NCBI GenBank assembly: GCA_036346255.1
Contig: CM070632.1
Coordinates: 18,493,408-18,557,407, forward strand
Direction of reading: 5' to 3'
DNA: 64,000 nt
Source of the DNA: Ampelocalamus luodianensis
Taxonomy: Eukaryota > Streptophyta > Magnoliopsida > Poales > Poaceae
Below, one piece after another: positions 21,401 through 31,474 of the stretch (position 1 is the first letter of the stretch; each line of letters opens with the position of its first letter). Under the pieces are notes generated by a model. It was given only the letters and a program-made list of their open reading frames with translations, had not been told where the DNA came from and did no database searches. Made by a program: the position numbers and the translations under genes.

Positions 21401-22300
21401 TTGACTCGACCACTTTCGCACTCGGGCTTCGGATCATCTTAGTCGTGGGTGACCACTCCTTGCCCGCCTCCATTAGGACGAGGGCTGCCGCAACACTCGA
21501 GGCGAGCATTCGCATAATGGCCCTTGTTGTGGCGGCGAAAACAAGTAACCTCGGCGCCGGATTGCGGAGGCCGCTGTCTTGGATCGCAGCGCACGTGGCT
21601 GAAACACGCTGCGCGTGGACGGGAGCTGGTGCGAGATGGCCTCGGCGCGGTGGAGCAAAAGAACGGGCCATCGGTGCCGGCGGCCCGAGGACGAGTGAGG
21701 TGGCGTGAGTAGACGATGCGCTCCCATTTGCGCTATGGGACTCGCCAGCGCCTTTGCCTTATGCTCGGCAACAATGGCCTTATCTACCAAGGCACGAAAG
21801 TCGAGAAGTCCACAATAGATAGCTTGTCCTGCGGCTCCTCGGACAAGCCATCCATAAACTTCTCCCGCTTAGCCTCATCTGAGGCCACCTCCTGGAGCAT
21901 AACGAGCGGATGATTGAACTCGTACAAGTACTCGTCACGGACTTGCGCCCTTGCTTGAGCGCGAGGATCTCCTTCTTCTTGACTTCATCAAAGCCGGGGA
22001 TGTGGGCCCGACGAAAGTCGATCTCAACTCCTCCCACGCGACCACATGGCCCGCGGTGCATGGCGAGATAGTTCTCCCACCATGAGAGTGCCGCGCCCTC
22101 AAGCCGGTGGGACGCGAAGAGTGCCTTATCCTGCGCTCGCATCGAGCTATGTTGAGCTTCGCTCAACCATGCGCGAGCCAATCATCCGCATCGAGAGGTC
22201 CTCGAGCGGGAGAAAGTCGGCGGTGCGTGACGGAGGAACTCGCAAGTCCCCGCGAGTCCGTGGCCGCCACCACCGGCAGGAGTGGAGGTATTCCTAGCAA
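21401..22300 (-). pseudogene. Nested chromovirus gag with decayed zinc knuckle
   Basis: The minus strand reads DKALFASHRLEGAALSWWEN then YLAMH (about 22000-22130), then FRRAHIPGF and KKKEILALKQG, and LVDKAIVAEHKAKAL in another frame (about 21740-21790). This is the gag order of Tekay/Del-type elements. Near 21525-21560 a nucleocapsid-like CFRRHNKGHYANARLEC replaces the usual CCHC; the second Cys is Arg. Gag would form the virus-like particle. Frame changes occur roughly every 100-200 bases. Confidence 0.78.
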
Positions 22301-22840
22301 TAACCTCCAAGATGCGCGTCTGGTCCATGCGGTTTCGCTCGATCCGGCGAGAACCTCACCATGGTCGGAGGAGGGGAAGCTCCTCATCATGACCACCTGC
22401 GATCGCCAGCGCGTTCTCCGGCCATCCTGTTTCACCAAGATAAGTTAACAATAGCCGGAACACAAAGTCGACAATCCACTGCAAATAACTTACTAACAAA
22501 GACAAAACAAACACAAGACTTTTAAGTTACAAAACCAGTTGACAAAAATCGACACTTAGCAAACTCATATATATCTTACCCTTATACCCCACAACTTTTA
22601 ATTAGACTAATTCTCTATGGTTCTCCCAAAGACCGATTCTCTACTAGTAACTATCTTTTGAAAGGAAAGAGAGAAACCAAGTTTTAAACTCAAATTAGAG
22701 TAAGATGAGAGTAGAAGGCTAAGATAGGCAAGGAGTAAAATCGAGAATCTGCCTAGGTTTTCATAAACCCTTTTATACTTTGAAATTAAGCTTTTCAAAA
22801 TATCCTAAGGACGACTATGCTTGGGTTACTACGGTCGAAT
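22301..22840. other. Leader of the nested chromovirus
   Basis: Untranslated region between the inferred gag start (about 22440) and the primer-binding site. It is AT-rich with no coding similarity. Confidence 0.5.
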
Positions 22841-22852
22841 GGCTCGATACCA
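22841..22852 (-). promoter_or_regulatory. Primer-binding site of the nested chromovirus
   Basis: The minus strand reads TGGTATCGAGCC four bases after the LTR end. This is close to TGGTATCAGAGC, complementary to the 3' end of initiator-methionine tRNA, with a small internal change. Confidence 0.75.
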
Positions 22853-22856
22853 ACTT

Positions 22857-25800
22857 TGTGAGGACCCGATTTATTTGGCTTGTAATGCTTAACCAACCAC
22901 CGGTCCTAGCAAAGACAAATCAAATAAGCGATCCTCGAGATATGTATACTTCCCGAAGCAAGATACACACCTCGGTACAAAATTAGACATCAACTTCATT
23001 CCACACATAGAGTCCAAACACCACACTACCAAGCGGAAGATAAACAAATAGTAGAGTTATTACGCACAAAGGTCGATGAGCCACAAGATACATAGATAAG
23101 AGAGAAGTCGCGAAGCAAAAAGTGCCATAAGATGGCTATAAACAAAGCCAATCGTGCCTCCAACCCACAAGGCATCCGGCCAGGACCGCCAAGTCTAGTC
23201 GCCCACGAAAACGGCAACACGACTCACGTAGTGAGGCCCTTGGGGCTCACCTTCTTCCTCTGCAACAAAAACATTAAGCAAAGCACTGAGTACAAAGATT
23301 GTCTTTGTACCCGCAAGATCGACGTGTGAACTAGCGGACTGCTCATATGCTACATGCACTTATTTGGTGGAGGCCATATGTTTCATTTGCATAAAGCCAA
23401 TTTTCATTTGCAATAAGGTAATACTGATTTTAAAGGCAAGTTTGCAATTCATTTTAAGATTGAAATAACAGATAAGGATATTAATAACAAAAGCGAAAGA
23501 TAAACAACCTAGAAGTGACTATCCCAATAGTCACCCCAACAATAGCACGAATCCCGCATTCGTACCACCCATCAAGTTTTAATTTAAATGTTGTAGGCTA
23601 GTTCTTACGGCGTATCCGAGCGTGTCCATAACATAGGGCGAGGCTATTCGAATAGTTTTAACCTGCAGGGTGTACCAATGTACCCACACTTGGACCGCCT
23701 TTAAACCAAGCACACTTCGAAGGTATGCTAAGCACAGCTAAGTCCTACGAGACTTTTTCCGATATTGTGTATTAACTACGAGCCGCTCGTATGGATAGAA
23801 ATCCATACGCTTACATGGTAAAGCCGAAAAGACAACTACCCACTCGGGATAAAGCTTTTGGACAACTACCATGCTCCCACCTCCATCCTCCTGCGACCTC
23901 CTGCGACCGGGCCAATACACGCCAAAGTACTAGGTCAAGAGAGGTCCCATATACTCTAGTGTGGTTAGCACGCAAAATGCTCGAGACGGTGGCGCAAGTA
24001 ACTCGGTCCTTAATCGACTGGGCACCTTTCCAATCACACCCAACAGATCACACCAGTCTTACCATTGTGCCCAAGTCTAAATTATTTTTGTTTTCATTTT
24101 TAATTTTGCAATTAAACATAGCGAAATGCTAAAACATAAAGTTATAGTAAATTTTGTGTGATCAAGGTTACCGACTAAAGTCGATAACCGCCCGATTCTA
24201 CCGATAGCTAAGCATGTCTAAGCAAGTTGACCGGATCTACTAAGTGACAAGAGATCATCCAACACCTCTAATCACGACAAATAACCTAGGCTCGTGTAGT
24301 AGAGATCAATATTTTGACTACGAGGATATGCAAACACTGATTTAACTAATCAATTTAACACAAATTAAGCAATGCATACATACAAATGAAACAAAATATT
24401 AGACTTTAAAATACTGGGATTATCATGATCAAACTGCTTGCACGGATCTTTGTTGCTCAATTTGTTGCGAGGGTCGTTCGGGGTTGCCGCAAATATCGAA
24501 TCCTAACGATTGAACAAAACGAATAATAAGAACGAATAACACCGACCAAACTCAAACATGCAACAACAAACAAACATACTAAAATTCACACAAAGCAGCT
24601 AAAGCATGATATAACAAAATTTTAGAAACAGAGAACAATTCATTTTAAGTGGTTATGAATTTTCTAAGAATTTTCTAAGCTAACAATTCACATGAAAACA
24701 CTAGCTAATTACTTAACAAATTTTCATGAACAAAAACAGTATCTAAAACCTAACCTGATAATTAGCACACTAAAAATGAAAATTTACTGAGTTGGTTTCA
24801 CTGGACTTGGACAATTATTGAAAAGATATGAATTTTCTAACTTGGAAAAATACATAAAACACCATTTAATTAATTAACAGATTTTGCTACAGAGACAAGG
24901 TTGAGACTAATTTTAATAAATAGCACAATTAAAATGAAAATGAACAAAGACTGTTTCATGCGATTTGGATAAAAATTGAATTAGTTATGCATTTTACAAG
25001 TTTAATTGAATTATCGACTCAACAGAAAACATAAACCGAAATACTAAATCATTTCCGAAATCTATAAGGCACTAATTCCATTTCGCACCCACACCCGCCT
25101 AGCCCTCACATCGACAAGGGCCCAAAAAAGGTGCTTGACTGCAACAGTTGCCGCCAGTGATGCCGTCGGCGTATTCTAAGAATACGCTTTGACTTATCAA
25201 GGTGTACTTCTAACGTATACACAGAGAAATACGCTTCCGACGAGAAAACGTATAACGAGCTACGACCCTAATCGGCAAAGATGGACCCACATGGCGGTGA
25301 CTCGAGAACAAATAACGGGCTGGATTAAAGGACTTCTAAACGCGATTTAACAGAGAGGCCCACAAGTCGAGACTCAAAGCTAAACAAGATTAGCGCTAAA
25401 CTAACTCCACCGCGCTCACCGCGCGCCGACGGGACGCGCGCGCGCAAGAATCAACTTGCTAACGGCGGGTTTACGGGCGAGTGAGTGATACCTTCGGGTT
25501 CGCGAAGATCTCACGAACTTCGATGGCGGTGACGCGGACCACGGGGATGCCGCGGCGAGTGGCGCGAACGGAGGCGGAGAAGAAGATGCGGCTTCGCGGA
25601 GAGGACGCGACAAGCTTCTAGAAGACTCGGAAGGTGCGCAAAGCTTCGCCCCAACACCGGGAGCAAGAAGCACACGATAACGCCGACGAAGAAAGCGAGG
25701 TAGCCGGAATTTCCACGGTGGTGGAAAACCGAGCTTGAGAAGAATTGGTCGCACGCGCAACGATGCACAAAAGGCGGCTCAAGCCCACCGTTAGATTCGA

Positions 25801-26991
25801 TGCATCGGTGCGATCCTAAGGGACTAGTTGGCGGAGCTAGAAACTCACGAGATCACAAACGAGCTCGCGGGGCGAGATCGCCGAGGCGAGACGACGATAC
25901 CGCCTCGGTGATCCATCGACGCCAGGACCGGGTTGGGCAAAATGGAGGCGGCGTCGGCGTGGATCACGGTGGCGTGGTTGCGAAATCAAGGCGGCGCTAA
26001 CACGGCGGCGCTACCTTCGCCCTCTTCGCGCCGAAAGCAGAGCGGGCGGAGAAAGTGAGAGAGCGAAGAAGCGATGAATGAATGAGTGCGGTGAGGTTAT
26101 AAAGCTCGCGATGCTCCACGGACGGACACGAGGGCAAATAGGTGGCAGCGGCGAGGTACGTGGCACCCATGCGCGAACGGCCGCGAGCTCCGGTGAGGTG
26201 CGGAGAAGACGAGGGCGAATCTGACAGGTAGGGTCCACCTGTCAGCGACGGACGAAGCGGTGCGAACCGGTGGTTTGACTCGATCAGTATCGCACCGACC
26301 GTTGGATCTGAAATGGACGGCTGAGATTGGTGTATGCATTCGGACAGGTCGGTTGCGCACGCGACGTGGATCGTTCGATTTGCATCGGACGGTCACGATC
26401 GATTGGACTCGGGCGGTGCGATTAGTTGACGCGACCGAGTCCATTAGTGCGGTCGGACTCGAGCCCAAGTGTGGTTCGGGCCCGACAAGCGATGTTGTTC
26501 AGTCGATTTAAAAGACAGAGAGGTTTTGGGAAATTTTTAGAGATAGCTCCAGGGCTCCAAAAATTTCGAAATTTTTATGAAAGATAACTGGAATAGAGGA
26601 CCACCATGTGTAATTTTTCCAGGAGTTTTTATGCTCTAGATTTCTCCCACTAAAATTCACAAGCTGCTGAACAGAAGTTTGACCAGATTTCTAAACTGGT
26701 TTGACTTGGGCATTTGAAATAGCAAACAAAATCTAAAAATTGTGAAATAATTCAGGAGGTAGATAGGATGATCAAGATGATAGGAAAAATAATTTCAGAG
26801 GATGATCACAAGTTTGAAAGCTAAGATTTGTTGACAACAATTTCCATTCACAAGAATTTAATTCTAGAAAATGGAAATTCTTTGGGAAAATTTGGAAAAC
26901 TTCCAAATGATTTGATGAGACAACAAAAGTTTTTTTATTTCTCCTCAAAATTTTACATTTGAAATACAAACCCTAAGTTTGGGCTGTTACA
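22857..26991 (-). repeat. 5' LTR of the nested chromovirus (right copy, 4.1 kb)
   Basis: 4135 bp against 4126 bp for the left copy, with the same ends. It contains the CTATTCGAATAG module at 23644-23655 and the TATA box at 26097-26104 (minus). Differences from the left copy are concentrated as short insertions and deletions in CG-rich runs, for example around 25415-25445 versus 16495-16530. Confidence 0.92.
26097..26104 (-). promoter_or_regulatory. TATA box of the nested LTR, right copy
   Basis: CTTTATAA on minus, conserved with 17187-17194. Being in the 5' LTR, this is the copy that would drive transcription of the element. Confidence 0.5.
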
Positions 26992-27062
26992 TTCGCCATG
27001 ACATGCTCTCCTCCTCCTGCAGCTCGGATAGCTGTAGTGTAAATTTGGAGAAACTCGATGGA
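26992..27062 (-). pseudogene. Outer gag, short middle piece
   Basis: Minus-strand reading EFLQIYTTAIRAAGGGEHVM followed by AN. It joins directly to NYLPIVLEGS at 13942, on the other side of the nested chromovirus. The match of the two halves across 13 kb proves the nesting. Confidence 0.82.
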
Positions 27063-27850
27063 ATTTTGTGATGAGGACATCACTTCTTCGGATACACACA
27101 ACAATCCTCCACTTGATATTCAAGGACCAATTACTAGAGCTCGCGCCCGACAATTGAATTTATAGGTGAGCTCGTTCCTAAGTACTTCTTTTTGTTCATT
27201 TGAGAATCGATTGCTACCTAATGATTTAATTATGATTAGGAACCATGGAGAGGACCTGGAAGTACTTGGAGAAGGGCTACAAGGCGCACAAGTCCAACAA
27301 GGGCGGTCGAATCATGTTGGAGGCCCAACTCAAGCGACTTGAATCAATTGAGTCGAGACGAGGCCGCACTAAAACGGGTGCTGCGTCACCGTCTTTTGGG
27401 CCGTTCGGCTTTGTATCGTGTTGGAGCCCATTAGGGCGCGTCCAGGGGTTTTGCACGCCCCTCATTCCTCTATATCCAGCCGCCACCCCCACCATTAGGG
27501 TTGGGTTTTGCTTAGATTAATTTTGTCTTGAACAGTTTCGCCGTTCCTCGGTTTGTGAGACCCCAACTTTTGAGTGCTAAAACAATACATCTGCAATTCC
27601 GTTGTGTTCTTCCTTGTTCTTGCTTGTGTTCTTCGATTCGCAGGCGAGGATTAGCCTTCTTGGCGAGGTCATCCGGGCTGCGCACGGTTGATAACCTGAG
27701 GAAGCCGAGTCGATTTGTGTTGCGCCTCCACCGAATCGAACATATCCAGAACCTGTTGGAAGATCGGGACCCCGTCCCCATCAAGTGGTAATCAGAGCTT
27801 CAGGTGTTCCTTCAGGTTCGAGTTTACCCTACCCTTGTTGTTTTCGGTTT
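27063..27850 (+). mobile_element. Plus-strand LTR-retrotransposon fragment inserted in the outer gag
   Basis: Plus-strand sequence begins with a polyprotein tail (LDIQGPITRARARQLNL, stop near 27164), a common C-terminus in grass retroelements. LTR-like DNA follows, ending CCCCATCA at 27783, then TGGTAATCAGAGC at 27786, a methionine-tRNA-type primer-binding site, and about 50 bases of leader. The order coding tail - LTR - primer site is that of a 3' LTR fused to a 5' leader, as in an LTR junction, not of a normal single end. Outer gag flanks it on both sides. Exact ends and target duplication could not be fixed. Confidence 0.65.
27786..27798 (+). promoter_or_regulatory. Primer-binding site of the plus-strand fragment
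   Basis: TGGTAATCAGAGC lies two bases after the LTR-like CA end. It matches the methionine-tRNA type (TGGTATCAGAGC) with one inserted A. Confidence 0.65.
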
Positions 27851-29164
27851 CATCCTAGAGTCCAAGAAGGGTTAATGTCATCGGGTGATCGAACTCGTCG
27901 ATACCCAACCACAGAGGGCTAGACCTACGATAGGTCTCAGTTTTACGAGGGAAATACTCCTCGTACCTCGCCTGTCGCCGTGTGTCTTGTCGCCGAAGTG
28001 GTGAAAGATCACCTCTCCTGTGGGCTTGTGACGTTCTCCTCAGGTCGGGAGAACGACGTGAGTGAAAGTCGTGTTGCCTTCTATGCGACGAGTTATCTGA
28101 ACGGCTTGCAGAAGAAGGAGTCGTACTACTACGACCTCCTGGTTGTGATCGACGAAGACGCTCGAGTTTGGCCATCGTGTTGCGAAGCCTTTGTGTGATT
28201 TTTTCTGCAAAGAGATCATAACCTGGTGCTCGAGCGAGTTCTTGGGTCGGGTTTTCCAACAAATCGTTGATGTGCTGGAGTTCTTGAGCTTCCTCCGATT
28301 GGAAATAAGCGCGCTCAGGAAGATTCTTCTGAGCCACTATTCTCTTCCGTCGGGTTGTCTCAGAATGGTCTATTTCAGACCCCTGAGCTTTCTTTAATGG
28401 AGTGCGAGAACGTTGAGGATGTCCCACACGTTCATTAAAGTGTTCGTCTCGTTCGTCAGCTATGGTGTCCTTGCCATTGCGACGAGGTGGTGTAGAGTAT
28501 GCTCGTCGGGAAGCATCGCCAATCCTTCTTCTGGGAGAACGATTCTTATCAGAGGGAAGGACGAAGACCTCCCGTTAATGACCTCCACTTGCGCTCGAGG
28601 CCTCCTCACTTGAGGAGTAGTTGAGCGACACCATCTGGCGACTTGGAGTAAACCCCTCCAGGTAGGGGAACTCCGGGTTATAACCATCTCCGTCTGCAGG
28701 TGGGTCCTGCGTCGGGACGGTTGGATTTGGATGAACAGCGTGTTCGATCCTCTTCCTTGCGGAAATACTCGGAGAGAGAGGACCATCAGGTGTCGATGAA
28801 GCTCTGGAATGATGGCTTCCAGAACCTGTCTTGCTAAGTCGTACTGCCTCGGGGGAACTCGAACGCTTGGAGGAAAAACTCTTGTCGCGTTGCGAATTTG
28901 CCCCAATGCATTCCTGCTGTTGGCGTGGTGACCCTTGCCCCCCGAGGAAGTTGATCCCTCGACGGGGCATACTGTTGTGGGGGATAAGGATCCCTCCTCG
29001 ACTCCGGTAGTGATGCAGTCTCCGAGATCTGATAAAAGATCTCCAGAGGCGGCAACACCGTCAGAAGATTCGATACTCGGTTCGTAGTCGAAGCCGACAT
29101 CCATGTCGACGTTTGCGTAATCGGACAAATCGAACCAATTCTCCTCGTTCCATTCTCCTGCCAT
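27851..29164 (-). pseudogene. Outer element gag, N-terminal half
   Basis: The likely start is MAGEWNEENWFDLSDYAN at 29164, 52 bases inside the primer-binding site. An acidic, Ser-rich region follows (VGFDYEPSIESSDG), then frames change repeatedly. The segment at 27855-28427 is charged (EEAQELQHINDLLENPTQEL, then an Arg/Ser-rich stretch) and leads towards the conserved gag domain continued at 26992-27062. Several frameshifts and one insertion (27063-27850) break it. The protein would form the retrotransposon particle. Confidence 0.75.
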
Positions 29165-29215
29165 GGTAGCATCAAAGAGAGAAGAAAGAACTGTTGACAA
29201 GGAATTACCAGAATC

Positions 29216-29234
29216 TCCCCACGGTCGGCGCCAA
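29216..29234 (-). promoter_or_regulatory. Primer-binding site of the outer gypsy element
   Basis: Minus strand TTGGCGCCGACCGTGGGGA, one base from the LTR end. TGGCGCCG...GGGGA resembles the complement of the aspartate tRNA 3' end with a few internal mismatches. The tRNA identity is an inference; the position confirms orientation. Confidence 0.7.
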
Positions 29235-29468
29235 CTGTCGGTGTTTTAGAACCGATCTTACGTAAAGATTGTTTGATTCGGGGGGTCTCCACAATTGATC
29301 ACGCAGACGGGAGAGACACGGGGATTTTTATACAGGTTTGGGCCTTCTCTAGTGAGAATAATAACCCTACTCCTGTGTATCTTGTATTGGGTATCTGGAT
29401 TACAATCAGCTGAGGGTCTTACTCATTGTCTTCCGAAAGGGCCTCCCCTCTCTATCTCTAAAAGACAC

Positions 29469-29477
29469 CTATTTATA
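29469..29477 (-). promoter_or_regulatory. TATA box of the right (5') LTR
   Basis: TATAAATAG on minus, unchanged from the left LTR although nearby bases differ. This copy would start the genomic transcript. Confidence 0.65.
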
Positions 29478-29720
29478 CTACACAATGGTGGTTGTTGTCG
29501 TTCCAGGCTCATTAGTCGCTCATTATTGCACAATAATGAGAGTAATTACCGGAGTAGTAATCTCCCCATGCTGTCAAACGGTTACCAGTCAGAGATAGTA
29601 GGGCATTATCTGTAGTTATATCAGACATAATTACGTATTTTGACTGCTTAGATTCCTACTATTAAATGGGTCTTCTGACGAGTGGACCCAGTTAATCGTG
29701 AGGAAGTTGTGGCAGAGCTG

Positions 29721-29883
29721 GCCATAAAAGAACTTACGACCAGGGGGGTTGTCGTAGAAAGGCTTACGATCGGGCATCGTCGCAGAAGACTTACAACCGG
29801 ACGTAATCGTAGCAGGACTTACGATTACATTATAGTCGTAGGGATGCTTACGACTAGGGGATAGTCGTAGGAGATCTTACGAC
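29721..29883. repeat. U3 palindrome array, right LTR
   Basis: Units at 29721, 29751, 29779 (19 bp, decayed), 29806, 29835 and 29864. The unit at 29806 keeps the paired ATCGTA/TACGAT arms. The unit at 29751 has lost one arm base (TACGAT), leaving a G-T pair. Confidence 0.88.
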
Positions 29884-29976
29884 TACCTGACTTGCTTTCC
29901 CCTTATGATATTAGGGGGTGACGTCATATTACATGATTATGGAAATAATAAAATGAGGATTATTAGATCCTCGTCA

Positions 29977-29981
29977 GGATG
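29977..29981. repeat. Right 5-bp target-site duplication GGATG
   Basis: Exact copy of 3478-3482. Confidence 0.93.
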
Positions 29982-31038
29982 ATTAGATATTTGATTTGTA
30001 AACGAATTTGAAACCTAAATTCTAAAAATATATAAAAAATGAAACCTATAATATATTGATTAGGCACTCCAATGAAGCTCCCGTGTTAACAAAAAAGATC
30101 TACCTATCTATCTCGCGAATCCAATTAGCTGTAACGGTTCAGATCTATTACCTACTAAAATTCAATGATAGGTGGTTTACGGTTGCTAAGAAAAAAACAT
30201 AAATAGCTTAAAAATTCTCAGGAAAAAAATATCCGGCCCTTAGTTTGGTGGACCCTAATTATGATTGATAGCTCATAACCATTGGATGCTATAAGAAAAA
30301 AAATGCTAGAAATTCTCAAAAAAGAAATATAGCCATTAATTTGGTGGAGCCAACTTATCATTAAAAATCACAACCATTAGATGTTATTAGGCAACCTATT
30401 TAAACTCAAAAGATAAGAGATAATTGATGTATTTGAAGATTAAAATATAATAAGAAAATTAAAGTACAAAATAGGGTTTAGTATAGACCCCACATGAACA
30501 CAAAAAAGGGAACCCCCGACCCACGTACATCTCACACGGTTGTCTTTCCGAGCACAAATAAGGAATAATTTTTATAATGAAAAAAATAGAAACTAAGAAA
30601 AGAATTTTTTTAAGAGGATACAAAGGGAAGCACACTACACTCACTTCTAATGCATGCGTGTGTGTTCTCTACACACGCAAGTAAATTTGGAAGCACTAAG
30701 ACATCACAGAAAGATAGTTGCTCGCACAAGCGTGTATACCCAAATTATTTAGGCGAGACGCACTGGGTCGATCCAGGGATCTAACCCAAACGGGTGGGAC
30801 ATTTGCCCATGTTTGAACCACCAAGCTATCGCTCAATCGTCAAGAACAAAAGAATTTGTAGGGAAAAATGTTGTCTTTTTGCTCGATTTCCAACTATATG
30901 GACAATACGAAGCACATGTAGAGAAACATCTAGGGTCAAATAGAAAACAAATATATGGAAAACATCTACATTAGTGAGATTAGAAATTAGTAATATTTAT
31001 GCACAACTAACTACACTTTACAAATCTACAATGATGAT
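29982..31038. repeat. Right part of the Helitron interior
   Basis: AT-rich, non-coding. 'ttagtttggtggaccc' at about 30240 and 'ttaatttggtggagcc' at about 30345 match phrases at 2957 and 3070 on the other side of the retrotransposon. Confidence 0.5.
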
Positions 31039-31069
31039 GCCCGCACAAAGGTGTGGGCCACCTTGCTAG
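31039..31069 (+). other. Helitron 3' terminus: hairpin plus CTAG
   Basis: Hairpin 31039-31058 with 8-bp arms (one wobble pair) and an AAAG loop, a seven-base spacer, then CTAG at 31066-31069 followed by T. This matches the CTRR end rule for Helitrons. Confidence 0.7.
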
Positions 31070-31474
31070 TTAACGATAAAGCTTGCACCCATACGTCCGA
31101 GGGGAAACAAAAATTCGAACACCTCACTCTAGTTGTCCATGCTAATTTGACTTCATCCACTTCCAGTCGCTCCTTGATTTCTTCCCTAAACATCTCTCTC
31201 TCTCTCTCTCTGGGGGGCGTGGTGGTCCTAGTAGCACTACACCTCTACATAGGCCTCCAATGCCCAAGCCCCAAACTTTGCCGCCGCCCGCGCTCGAGGG
31301 AGGCCGTCCTTCGCTAGAGGAGTTGGCTTTGATGCGCGGCAAGTGGAGGACGGTGTGGTCAAGGGGCGACAAGGTAGTGGTGCCAAGATGGTCTCGCCCT
31401 ACCAGATCCGGGCCGACCGGTGACAAGGCAGTGGTGTCGGCATCCGCCTCCATCTTCCTCTCAAGCTTTCCAGT
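31070..31474. other. Spacer with a short CT microsatellite
   Basis: A TC-dinucleotide run at about 31196-31214 is followed by GC-rich DNA open in several frames, with no recognisable protein. Confidence 0.4.

Larger units (their letters stand above)
13943..26991 (-). mobile_element. Chromodomain-type Ty3/gypsy element (Tekay/Del-like) nested in the gag of the outer element
   Basis: Two direct repeats of about 4.13 kb (13943-18068 and 22857-26991) start TG and end CA and enclose a 4.8-kb minus-strand gag-pol. The initiator-methionine-type primer-binding site abuts the right LTR and an AAGGGGGAGA tract abuts the left LTR. Integrase is followed by a chromodomain remnant, and the very long LTRs fit the Tekay/Del branch of chromoviruses. 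The insertion splits the outer gag exactly between HVMA(N) and NYLPIVLEGS. A clear 5-bp target duplication is not visible: the left flank ends ATTGT and the right flank begins TTCGC. Coding regions contain many frameshifts. Confidence 0.9.
3483..29976 (-). mobile_element. Tat-like Ty3/gypsy LTR retrotransposon with antisense extra gene (outer element)
   Basis: Two direct repeats of about 742 bp (3483-4225 and 29236-29976) start TG and end CA on each strand and are flanked by the perfect duplication GGATG. Orientation is minus: the primer-binding site lies just left of the right LTR and a G-rich polypurine tract lies just right of the left LTR. Reading minus, the order is gag, protease, RT, RNase H, integrase, which is the Ty3/gypsy order. 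A long stretch then follows with a plus-strand (antisense) gene before the 3' LTR. An extra, often antisense, gene between integrase and 3' LTR is a known trait of the Tat lineage (for example maize Grande). All coding parts carry stops or frameshifts, and gag is split by a 13-kb element and a smaller LTR fragment. The element is not autonomous now. Confidence 0.93.
29236..29976 (-). repeat. 5' LTR of the outer gypsy element (right copy)
   Basis: 741 bp, TG...CA, next to GGATG at 29977-29981. It carries the palindrome array at 29721-29883 and TATA at 29469-29477. By eye about 5% divergence from the left LTR suggests insertion on the order of one to two million years ago if a rate of 1.3e-8 per site per year applies. 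Confidence 0.92.
2843..31069 (+). mobile_element. Candidate non-autonomous Helitron (about 1.7 kb) split by a 26.5-kb nested retrotransposon
   Basis: The left end begins TCTATTATATTATATT directly after an A (2842). It resembles the 5'-TC and AT-rich start of plant Helitrons. The right end at 31039-31069 has a GC-rich hairpin (arms GCCCGCAC and GTGTGGGC, loop AAAG), seven bases, then CTAG followed by T. That is the classical Helitron 3' terminus, and insertion between A and T is typical. Subtracting the retrotransposon and one target-site copy leaves about 1.73 kb of AT-rich DNA without a Rep/helicase gene, so it would be non-autonomous. Both flanking parts contain the phrase 'ttaatttggtgg' and related repeats, supporting one original unit. 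The 3' end is better supported than the 5' end. Confidence 0.55.

Noticed and set aside
27245..27520. 91-codon plus frame METRTWKYLEK-like (MERTWKYLEKGYKAH)
   Set aside because: It lies in LTR-like DNA following a polyprotein tail; the frame is probably incidental.
30770..30840. tRNA-like phrase ('tgaaccaccaagctatcgct')
   Set aside because: No cloverleaf arms can be formed around it; it is inside Helitron filler.
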